DNA of 21,441 nucleotides from JAGOBX01 sp036733285 (lineage in GTDB: Bacteria > JAGOBX01), in the NCBI GenBank assembly GCA_036733285.1, contig DAINAU010000073.1, forward strand, positions 1-21,441, in the 5' to 3' direction. Position numbers and translations under genes: made by a program. Under the pieces are notes generated by a model. The model was not told the origin of the DNA, made no database searches, and worked only from the letters and a program-made list of their open reading frames with translations. Shown here piece by piece: positions 8,571 to 14,786 of the stretch. The stretch's first letter is position 1, and every line of letters starts with the position of its first letter.

Positions 8571-8928
8571 TTTGTCCGCCTTTTACATCGCCGGTAATTC
8601 TTACTACGACTCCGTTTGGAATACAAGCGAGGATTTGATTGACATTAGAAATTTCGCCCGAATGAATGCAAGTTTTATTAGGGCAATCGGAAGCTGCAAT
8701 GGACGCCTTTTTTTTTTCAATTTTAATCAAGACGTCCGAGATTTTTCCCTTTACGGTTATTATTCTGTCGGTATATAAATCATAGGTTACATCGTAATTA
8801 GGAGCTTTAATATTGACGCAGAGATTATGATTTATTAAAGAGTATCTGGAATTGCCGGTAAAAATATAAACCAGCAAAATTGCAAATAGAGCCGTCAAAA
8901 ATAATTTATCAAAAAGAGTTGGTTTCAT
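8551..8928 (-). CDS. NusG domain II-containing membrane-anchored protein (PF07009)
   Basis: 125 residues: a signal-anchor helix at about 8-24, then a small beta domain. The diagnostic segment runs from C82 to C102: CPNKTCIHSGEI, then ILACIPNGVVVRI. The three cysteines (82, 87, 102) and H89 are typical of this extracytoplasmic NusG_II family, which is not transcription factor NusG. The cysteines outside the membrane suggest a redox or metal role, but the biochemical function is not established. It starts 4 bases after the gmhB-like gene ends and overlaps the Gx transporter gene by 20 bases, a pairing seen widely in Firmicutes and spirochaetes. No ApbE, FMN-binding protein or Rnf gene lies in this window to complete a flavin-dependent pathway. 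Confidence 0.9.
   Translation of the reverse strand: MKPTLFDKLFLTALFAILLVYIFTGNSRYSLINHNLCVNIKAPNYDVTYDLYTDRIITVKGKISDVLIKIEKKKASIAASDCPNKTCIHSGEISNVNQILACIPNGVVVRITGDVKGGQIDSITK
8575..8582 (-). promoter_or_regulatory. Shine-Dalgarno site inside the NusG_II gene for the Gx transporter
   Basis: AAGGCGGA on the minus strand lies four bases before TTG at 8570, within the last codons of the upstream gene. It supports the TTG start and translational coupling of the two membrane proteins. Confidence 0.5.
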
Positions 8929-8932
8929 TTTT

Positions 8933-9541
8933 TTAGCCGCAAATAAATTCTGTTCCTCGATTATTATACTTTGAATTTTCTCCGCAAATAAATTCGGCCG
9001 CTTTTAAAATATTATCAAAAATATAATCCGGAACATTCGAAGCGCAGGAATTTATTTCAGAACATGATATTCTGCCGTCTCCGGTTTTTACGAGAATCGT
9101 TTGACATCCCGCTTTTTTGCCCGCTGAAATATCCGTCAATCTATCGCCTATCATATAGCTGTCTTTCAATGAAATGTTATGTTTGCGAGCCGCTTTAAGA
9201 ATCATACCCGGTTCCGGTTTTCTATCTTCTGGATTTTTTCTGTATTCGGGATTTTCGGATTTTTCAAAATAATAACAATAAAAAAAATCATCGACGTTTA
9301 TATCGTGAGGTTTTAATAAATTTTGCAGTTTACCTGTAATATCGGCAATATCTTGAATTGAAATAATTCCTCGCCCTACTCCGGACTGATTAGAAATTAA
9401 TATTAATAAATACCCGTTTTTTTTTAACAATTTCAATGCGGGAATTACAAAAGGGTAAAAATTAAAATCTTCCGGTTTATTGATATATGAAGAATCGGGA
9501 TTTAAAGTTCCGTCTCTATCCAGAAAAATCGCTTTTTTCAT
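8933..9541 (-). CDS. gmhB: HAD-family D,D-heptose 1,7-bisphosphate 7-phosphatase-like protein
   Basis: 202 residues. HAD motif I is DRDGTLN (nucleophile D8, acid D10), motif II lies in ISNQSGVGRG (S50 onward), the conserved Lys in RKPEPGM (108), and motif IV is IGDRLTDI (D133, D137). This is the GmhB/HisB-N pattern. GmhB removes the C7 phosphate from heptose bisphosphate for LPS core or heptosylated glycans. The zinc loop of classical GmhB (CxH, then CxC) is absent: between residues 85 and 108 only one Cys (89) occurs, so this is a zinc-free variant and the substrate may differ. The last 22 residues contain EFICG twice, 15 residues apart. The gene is 24 bases after uxs and 4 before the NusG_II gene. 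No Shine-Dalgarno sequence is evident. Confidence 0.8.
   Translation of the reverse strand: MKKAIFLDRDGTLNPDSSYINKPEDFNFYPFVIPALKLLKKNGYLLILISNQSGVGRGIISIQDIADITGKLQNLLKPHDINVDDFFYCYYFEKSENPEYRKNPEDRKPEPGMILKAARKHNISLKDSYMIGDRLTDISAGKKAGCQTILVKTGDGRISCSEINSCASNVPDYIFDNILKAAEFICGENSKYNNRGTEFICG
8937..8995. repeat. 14-bp direct repeat pair at the 3' end of the gmhB-like gene
   Basis: CCGCAAATAAATTC occurs at 8937-8950 and 8982-8995, a period of 45 bases. In the gene's frame both copies encode EFICG, so the protein ends with the same five residues twice. The distance is a multiple of three, so a duplication or slippage event could have lengthened the tail without a frameshift. Confidence 0.7.
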
Positions 9542-9565
9542 TTTAAATTAACGCAATAATAATAT

Positions 9566-10504
9566 TTATTTGAGTCTCGGATTTTTTTTGAAATATTCAA
9601 TCGTATTATTCAATCCGGTTTCAAGATTGAATTTTGGTTCCCAATTCAATAATTTTTTTGCCATAGCGATATTCGGCTGTCTTACCTTGGGATCGTCGAC
9701 GGGCAGCTCTTTATAAATTATTTTTGATTTGGAATTAATAAGTTTGATTATAATTTTTGCAAAATCAAGAACTGACATTTCCGACGGATTGCCTATATTA
9801 ACCGGATAATTAAAGTCAGACTGCATCAATCTGAAAATACCTTCTATCAAATCGTTCACATAACAAAAACTTCTTGTCTGACTGCCGTCTCCAAAAACAG
9901 TAATGTCTTCGTTTTGCAATGCCTGATTGATAAACGCAGGCACCACTCTTCCGTCGTTATGACGCATTCTCGGACCGTAAGTGTTAAAAATTCTAACTAT
10001 GTGAGTTTTTAATTTATGAGTTCTGAAATACGCCATAGTAATTGCTTCTGCAAATCTTTTCGCTTCGTCATATACGCCGCGCGGACCAATCGGATTAACG
10101 TTTCCCCAATAGTCTTCCGTTTGCGGATGAACAAGCGGATCGCCGTATACCTCCGAAGTTGAAGCCAAAATAAATTTCGAGTTTTTAGCTTTTGCAAGAC
10201 CAAGCGCGTTATGCGTTCCAAGCGAACCTACTTTTAATGTTTGAATAGGGAGTTCAAGATAATCTATAGGACTTGCCGGAGAAGCAAAATGATAGATTTC
10301 ATCTATGCCTCCTTCGATTTCAATATGATTTGCGACATTATGTTTTATAAACTCAAACTTGTTATTATTTCGCAAATGCTCGATATTTTTTAAATCTCCG
10401 GTCAAAAGATTGTCAACGCATATAACCTCGTAATTTTTGCCGAGCAAATATTCGCATAAATGCGAACCTAAAAATCCGGCTCCGCCCGTTACCACAGCTT
10501 TCAT
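9566..10504 (-). CDS. uxs: UDP-glucuronate decarboxylase (UDP-xylose synthase)
   Basis: 312 residues, an extended SDR. The NAD-binding motif GGAGFLG is at residues 7-13. HFASPASPIDY (72-82), ASTSEVYGDP (114-123) with E118, NPIGPRGVYDEAKR (137-150) with Y145/K149, and FGDGSQTRSFCYV further on are hallmarks of UXS rather than of UDP-glucose 4-epimerase or dTDP-glucose dehydratase. It converts UDP-glucuronate to UDP-xylose with enzyme-bound NAD, in the cytosol, for surface polysaccharide. A strong Shine-Dalgarno AAGGAGA (10517-10511) six bases before ATG fixes the start. It appears to be the first gene of the minus-strand run, with the divergent gap upstream. No UDP-glucose dehydrogenase or glycosyltransferase is in the window, so the glycan served is unknown. 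Confidence 0.93.
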   Translation of the reverse strand: MKAVVTGGAGFLGSHLCEYLLGKNYEVICVDNLLTGDLKNIEHLRNNNKFEFIKHNVANHIEIEGGIDEIYHFASPASPIDYLELPIQTLKVGSLGTHNALGLAKAKNSKFILASTSEVYGDPLVHPQTEDYWGNVNPIGPRGVYDEAKRFAEAITMAYFRTHKLKTHIVRIFNTYGPRMRHNDGRVVPAFINQALQNEDITVFGDGSQTRSFCYVNDLIEGIFRLMQSDFNYPVNIGNPSEMSVLDFAKIIIKLINSKSKIIYKELPVDDPKVRQPNIAMAKKLLNWEPKFNLETGLNNTIEYFKKNPRLK

Positions 10505-10510
10505 ACCATA

Positions 10511-10517
10511 TCTCCTT
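10511..10517 (-). promoter_or_regulatory. Strong Shine-Dalgarno site of uxs
   Basis: AAGGAGA on the minus strand, six bases before the ATG at 10504. It is among the best ribosome sites in the window and marks the head of the operon. Confidence 0.75.
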
Positions 10518-11017
10518 AATCTTTAAAATTATTATTTCGAAATTTTATATAAGTTTATATTAGTTCTATAAAAAAAACAAAAAAGAAATTTTTCTTATGT
10601 TTTCTACAGGATCGCAGTCAGAAATTGTTCCAATAAATTTAATAAAATTTTCGTATGTAATTTCAGTTATTTATGTGAAAAGTAAATTTTTGAATTTACG
10701 ACGCTGAAAGTTGCAACAAGTTGCAAAGAGCGTCGAATTTCTTATAGCCGTTGATTAAGCCAACGGTAAAAAAAAATATATGAAAACAGAATACGCAAGC
10801 GTTTTTATACTGTTATCCTTTTCCGGAAATTCGGCATAAATAATATTCGAAAATCGTTTCACGATTTTCTCAACTTATAAAAAATTGAAGATTAAAAAAT
10901 CGCGCCTTAATAAGACGCTGTAATTTATATATGTTTCAAAGCGTTTTAATAAATATTCATGACGTAAATGCAAGAAATTTATTGATAAGATGCTAACTGT
11001 CCCTCTTAATCTCTTAA

Positions 11018-11170
11018 CTTAATCCTGTAGAGTTTTTAATCAACTCGGTTAAAGAATATATTAAAAACGGAGTATTACTTTCACTGCCCTTTTTAACTTC
11101 AAAAAAGCAAGACATTATCAAGAATTTAAATGTTGACCCCTTTAAAAAAATAAATATAATGCTTATATGA
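11018..11170 (+). pseudogene. Possible tail of a decayed gene abutting the methyltransferase
   Basis: After a TAA at 11015-11017, 50 codons follow with protein-like composition (NPVEFLINSVKEYIKNG, then LPFLTSKKQDIIKNL), ending in TGA within ATGA at the next gene's start. The only ATG is four codons from the end. The overlap imitates translational coupling, but the same bases also carry a near-consensus promoter, so the stretch may be a remnant or chance. I recognise no family. Confidence 0.2.
11133..11160 (+). promoter_or_regulatory. Sigma-70-type promoter immediately before the THUMP methyltransferase
   Basis: TTGACC (11133-11138, five of six consensus bases) and TATAAT (11155-11160, perfect) are separated by 16 bases. 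Transcription would be expected to start about 11166-11168, on the ATG at 11167, which implies a leaderless mRNA. No Shine-Dalgarno sequence precedes that ATG, in agreement. Confidence 0.65.
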
Positions 11171-12318
11171 AAATAAATAACGAATTTTTTGCAACGACAG
11201 TTCCGGGTCTGGAAACATTAATGAATTCCGAATTAAATAAATTCGGAATTAAAAACAATCTTATACGCGACGGAATAATTTATTTCCGCGCCGATAGCGA
11301 AAAAGCTCTGTCATTTTTATATTCGACAAACGTATGCGGAAATGTTTCATTAATAATTTTGAAAGAAAAAATTTCAAGTTATGACGAACTTTACAGAACC
11401 GCAAAAAATTCAGTTAAATGGGACGCTATTTTTTCGGCGGATAAATCTTTTATGATACGTTCCGCTATAATTTCGTCTCCGTTAAAACATTCCGGGTTTG
11501 CGTCTTTAAAACTTAAAGACGCAATAGCCGATTATTTTAGAGAAAAATTCAATAAACGCCCCGATATAAACAAAGACTCGCCTGATATCGTGATTGAACT
11601 TAGAGTTTTTAAGACGAGCGCCGTAATCGGAATCAATCTTGCCGGAAGGTCTTTATTCAAGCGCGGTTACAGAATTGAAACAAACGCGGCTCCCTTAAAA
11701 GAGACGCTTGCAGCCGGAATAGCCGGAATGGCGTTGAACAACAACAATAATATTAAATACAAAAAAATCATCGATCCGATGTGCGGTTCTGGAACTATTA
11801 TAATAGAATCGGCTCTTCAAATTATGCGGATACCTCCGCAGAAATTCAATCCGAATTTCAGTTTCGTCAAATCGAACTTGGATATTAAAGAATATTTTTC
11901 AGGCGTAAAATTAAAATTAGATAAACTTGCAAACGATTCGACGCGGTATGAATTTTTTGCTTTCGATAATTCTCAAACATTTGTCGATTCGGCGAAAAAA
12001 AATATTGAAAACGCGGGATTATCTAATATTATAAAGACGGACAAACAGGATTTTTTTAATCCGTCGTTTGATATGACCGATTCAATTATTATTTTTAATC
12101 CGCCGCACGGCGAAAGAATGCAGGGCGCGCGCAATCTTGAATATTTTTACGGAAAAATAGGAGATACGGTAAAAAAATACTGCGGAAACAGCGCGGTATA
12201 TATTTTTTGTCCGGCAGAGGAAAATCTTATTTCCAAAATTTCATTGAAGCCGGTTTCAAAATTAAATTTAAACAACGGAAAAATCCGTTGTAATCTGCTT
12301 GAATTCAGGATTAATTAA
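11167..12318 (+). CDS. THUMP-domain class I SAM-dependent RNA methyltransferase (RlmL/YpsC-like)
   Basis: 383 residues. The N-terminal ferredoxin-like and THUMP region covers about 1-160 (FFATTVPGLETLMNSEL at the start, IELRVFKTSAVIGINLAG at the end). The linker RGYRIETNAAPLKETLAAG (167-184) is typical. The methyltransferase domain has SAM motif I DPMCGSGT at 203-210 and catalytic motif IV NPPHGERM at 311-318. The family's best-studied member, the N-terminal half of E. coli RlmKL, makes N2-methylguanosine at 23S rRNA position 2445; this single-domain form resembles the Firmicute YpsC type. The usual motif is NPPY; the His at 314 is unusual but conservative. The start gives the expected family N-terminus, and the next Met (19) would lose it. 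A promoter lies directly upstream. Confidence 0.92.
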   Translation: MKINNEFFATTVPGLETLMNSELNKFGIKNNLIRDGIIYFRADSEKALSFLYSTNVCGNVSLIILKEKISSYDELYRTAKNSVKWDAIFSADKSFMIRSAIISSPLKHSGFASLKLKDAIADYFREKFNKRPDINKDSPDIVIELRVFKTSAVIGINLAGRSLFKRGYRIETNAAPLKETLAAGIAGMALNNNNNIKYKKIIDPMCGSGTIIIESALQIMRIPPQKFNPNFSFVKSNLDIKEYFSGVKLKLDKLANDSTRYEFFAFDNSQTFVDSAKKNIENAGLSNIIKTDKQDFFNPSFDMTDSIIIFNPPHGERMQGARNLEYFYGKIGDTVKKYCGNSAVYIFCPAEENLISKISLKPVSKLNLNNGKIRCNLLEFRIN

Positions 12319-12498
12319 ACTTAAAAACCGCATTAGAATTTTGAAAAAAATGTCGGAAGCAAGGGAAAAAATTGATTTTACGCGCTTTTTCAAAAGCATT
12401 AATTTTTACTTGGCAGTTTTCAGGTTTAATGCATCCGGATTTAAATATAACCTTATTTTCTAATTATGTTCGTCGACTTTTTAATGACGTTATATATG

Positions 12499-12504
12499 AA
12501 GGTG
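12499..12504 (+). promoter_or_regulatory. Shine-Dalgarno site deciding the ABC ATPase start
   Basis: AAGGTG lies five bases before ATG at 12510. It favours this start over a TTG at 12372, which would add 46 residues unlike any ABC ATPase N-terminus. Confidence 0.65.
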
Positions 12505-12509
12505 AAACA

Positions 12510-13184
12510 ATGAGTTTAATAGAAATGAAAGAAGTGCTAAAAGATTATCCGTTGGGCAAAACTATAGTAAAAGCCCTTCGCGGAATAAATTTTACAGTCG
12601 AGCGCGGGGATTTTCTTTCCGTAGTCGGAGCGTCCGGAAGCGGAAAAACAACGATGTTGAACATAATCGGTTGTATTGACGCTCCAACTTCAGGAACGGT
12701 TAAGATTGACGGAAACGACATAACAATGCTTAACGATAAAGAACTTACAAAATTAAGATTATATAAAATAGGATTTATTTTTCAGACTTTTAATCTGATA
12801 CCGGTTTTAAACGTTCGCGAAAATGTCGAGTTTCCGCTTTTATTGATGAAAGATTTGTCTAAATCCGAAATCAGAGCGCGGGCTGAAAAATTTATCGAAG
12901 CCGTAGGCATAAAAGAATTTATAAAACACAGACCCGCGGAGTTGTCCGGAGGACAGCGTCAGAGAGTCGCCATAGCGAGATCTCTGGCTACGAATCCGGA
13001 TATTGTGCTCGCGGACGAACCTACGGCTAATCTTGATTCTGAAACGGGGGAATCCATTCTTGAACTTATGAAAAATTTAAATGAAAAAGAAAAAACCACT
13101 TTCATTTTTTCAACGCACGACCAGCGCGTTTTAAAATACGCAAAACATATTGTTCGTCTGACAGACGGAAAAATCTCGGATTAA
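12510..13184 (+). CDS. LolD/MacB-type ABC transporter ATP-binding protein
   Basis: 224 residues from the chosen ATG, the usual size of LolD/MacB-class ATPases. Walker A is GASGSGKT (40-47), the Q-loop glutamine is in FIFQTFNLIP (Q92), the signature LSGGQRQRVAIARSLA starts at 145, Walker B is IVLADEPTANLD (165-176), and the switch His is in FSTHDQ (near 198). The FNLIPVLNVRENVEFPL segment is characteristic of the MacB/LolD/FtsE group. It powers the two FtsX-like permeases that follow, the first only 4 bases away. Such systems extract lipoproteins from the inner membrane or export peptides rather than import nutrients. It lies 191 bases after the methyltransferase; no convincing promoter or terminator is seen in between, so cotranscription is possible. 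Confidence 0.95.
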   Translation: MSLIEMKEVLKDYPLGKTIVKALRGINFTVERGDFLSVVGASGSGKTTMLNIIGCIDAPTSGTVKIDGNDITMLNDKELTKLRLYKIGFIFQTFNLIPVLNVRENVEFPLLLMKDLSKSEIRARAEKFIEAVGIKEFIKHRPAELSGGQRQRVAIARSLATNPDIVLADEPTANLDSETGESILELMKNLNEKEKTTFIFSTHDQRVLKYAKHIVRLTDGKISD

Positions 13185-13188
13185 TATT

Positions 13189-14736
13189 ATGAAACAATTA
13201 ATAAAAATCGCTTGGCGCAACATATTAAAACATAAAGGAAAAAGCATTGTAATCGGAACGATTCTATTTCTCGGTTCATTTTTAATGACCGTTGGAAACG
13301 GCGTTATTTCGGGTATGGACAAAGGTTTGCAGAAAAATATCGTGGATAAATATACCGGTCATATTGTTTTGATTTCAAGCGAACAACAAGAAGACAATGT
13401 GATTTTTTCTCAAATGGGAAAACCGGTTGAAATCATAGAAGGATTCGACGGCATAAAAAAAATTCTGGACGCAAATAATCTTATTGACAAATATCTTCCG
13501 GTTGGAAAGGAATTTGTCATGTTATTCAACGAAGACGGAGAGCCCGGATATACATTGATTATGGGCGTTGATTTTGTGGAATATCAAAAAATGTTTGGCG
13601 ATAATATCGTCGCGGAGGAGGGAAATCTTTTAAAAAAAAACGAAAGAGGCGTATTGATAACGACTAAACAGCGAGAAGAGTTTTACGATTATTACAATTA
13701 CTGGTGCGTTCCTGAAAATTCGCAAGCAGTCGAAAAAAATCTTTCCGAGGACGCAAAACTAAACGTTAAAAATTTGAATATTAAACGCGATATTGTATTT
13801 ATGGGATTTAGCGAAAAAAATTCCGCGCTTGATATCAGGACGAAAATCAAGGGTATCGTCAAATTTTCTTCTTTAAACAGTATTTGGGGTCATATCAATT
13901 TTTGCGATATAGAATCGTTCAGAGAATGTTTCGGTTGGGTAACTTCAAATGATATAAACGCCGAATTATCAAAGGGTCAGCAAACATTATTGAATATTGA
14001 CGAGTCCAATCTTGAAGCGCTTTTTGGCGGAAATATGGAAACAATCGAGGATAATACTCCGCATAAAAATCTACCCGAAGACCCGTCAAAAACGGATTCT
14101 GTTAAACCCAATTCATTTAAAAATCAAGCTGATACCGGCGTCCGCGATTCCGGCGCATATAATATTGTTTTTATAAAACTGAAAAAACCCGAAGATATCG
14201 ATAAAACTATAAAAGAATTGTCGGTAAAGATAAACGAGTTAAAACTAAAATGCAGGGTAATATCATGGAAAAAAGCCGTAGGTCAAATAGCGGATATCGC
14301 CGCAATTATTAGAGCCGCTCTTTTCGGATTTGTAATGCTGTTATTTTTTGTGGCAATTATAATTATTATGAACACCTTAAGCATGACTGCGCTTGAAAGA
14401 GTTTCAGAAATCGGAATGATGCGCGCGGTCGGAGCTTCAAAAGGATTTATCTCCGGAATGTTTGTTTTTGAAACCGCGATTCTATCGTTTATTTTCGGCG
14501 GCTCCGGAATTATCGCGGGGATAATAACAACTGAAATCATAGCGTTTCAAAATATAACCACGTCAAATGATTTTCTGCAACTGCTATACGGCGGAGATTC
14601 GTTTATGCCGCTTCTTGGAGCCGGCGACGTCGCGGCAGGGATAATACAGCTTGTAATTGTAACAATTCTTTCTATGATATATCCCGTTTTAATAGCTCGT
14701 AAAATAACGCCGCTTGACGCGATTTCAAGGGAATAA
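13189..14736 (+). CDS. FtsX/MacB-like ABC permease, first of a pair
   Basis: 515 residues. A cytoplasmic basic start (AWRNILKHKGK), TM1 at about 18-40, a long extracytoplasmic domain (MacB_PCD-like, 41-370) and three C-terminal helices (about 376-400, 425-450 and 475-505), the layout of LolC/E and MacB. The motif ERVSEIGMMRAVGASKGFI after TM2 is the FtsX-family coupling segment. GHIVLIS (58-64) is found at the same place in relatives. Residues 283-322 are rich in Pro, Asp, Asn and Lys, with no predicted structure, and probably form a flexible loop. With the ATPase just upstream and a second permease downstream it most likely makes a heterodimeric LolCDE-like exporter. The cargo is not known. 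No strong Shine-Dalgarno sequence is visible. Confidence 0.92.
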   Translation: MKQLIKIAWRNILKHKGKSIVIGTILFLGSFLMTVGNGVISGMDKGLQKNIVDKYTGHIVLISSEQQEDNVIFSQMGKPVEIIEGFDGIKKILDANNLIDKYLPVGKEFVMLFNEDGEPGYTLIMGVDFVEYQKMFGDNIVAEEGNLLKKNERGVLITTKQREEFYDYYNYWCVPENSQAVEKNLSEDAKLNVKNLNIKRDIVFMGFSEKNSALDIRTKIKGIVKFSSLNSIWGHINFCDIESFRECFGWVTSNDINAELSKGQQTLLNIDESNLEALFGGNMETIEDNTPHKNLPEDPSKTDSVKPNSFKNQADTGVRDSGAYNIVFIKLKKPEDIDKTIKELSVKINELKLKCRVISWKKAVGQIADIAAIIRAALFGFVMLLFFVAIIIIMNTLSMTALERVSEIGMMRAVGASKGFISGMFVFETAILSFIFGGSGIIAGIITTEIIAFQNITTSNDFLQLLYGGDSFMPLLGAGDVAAGIIQLVIVTILSMIYPVLIARKITPLDAISRE

Positions 14737-14786
14737 TTATAAAAGGACATTTTTGAAAAATGAATTTCGCAGGAGTTAAATAAATT

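Larger units (their letters stand above)
10505..11166. other. Divergent intergenic region with several hairpins, 662 bases
   Basis: Separates uxs (minus) from the THUMP methyltransferase (plus). Visible structures are a nested hairpin at 10699-10735 (7-bp CGACGCT/AGCGTCG stem enclosing TTGCAA-CAAG-TTGCAA), a 6-bp hairpin at 10748-10766 (CCGTTG/CAACGG), and an 8-bp hairpin at 10849-10869 (GAAAATCG/CGATTTTC, five-base loop). An imperfect 7-bp hairpin lies near 10900-10916. None carries a good T-tract on either strand, so they are not simple terminators. From 11018 to 11170 the plus strand is open for 50 codons without a start codon and ends in a TGA overlapping the next ATG. No tRNA or known riboswitch is recognised. 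It could be a structured RNA, a decayed gene, or both. Confidence 0.5.

Noticed and set aside
8212..8778. 188-codon plus-strand ORF opposite the Gx transporter and NusG_II genes
   Set aside because: Both minus-strand proteins match known families across the same bases, so this is an antisense shadow.
10505..10600. Promoter for uxs on the minus strand
   Set aside because: Several TATAAA-like sites exist in this AT-rich stretch, but none has a good -35 box at 16-18 bases, so no single site can be chosen.
10748..10775. CCGTTG/CAACGG hairpin followed by an A-run, considered as a terminator
   Set aside because: The run following the stem is A on the plus strand, and on the minus strand the T-run precedes the stem, so neither strand gives stem then T-tract.
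10781..10840. 19-codon ORF (ATG to TAA) in the divergent gap, considered as a leader peptide
   Set aside because: No Shine-Dalgarno sequence, no regulatory codon run, and it is far from either flanking gene.
12350..12463. 37-codon ORF between the methyltransferase and the ABC ATPase
   Set aside because: It lacks a ribosome site and shows no recognisable pattern; length is within chance for AT-rich intergenic DNA.
12372..12509. 46-residue N-terminal extension of the ABC ATPase from a TTG codon
   Set aside because: The extension has no Shine-Dalgarno sequence and no family counterpart; the ATG at 12510 has AAGGTG five bases upstream and gives the standard N-terminus.
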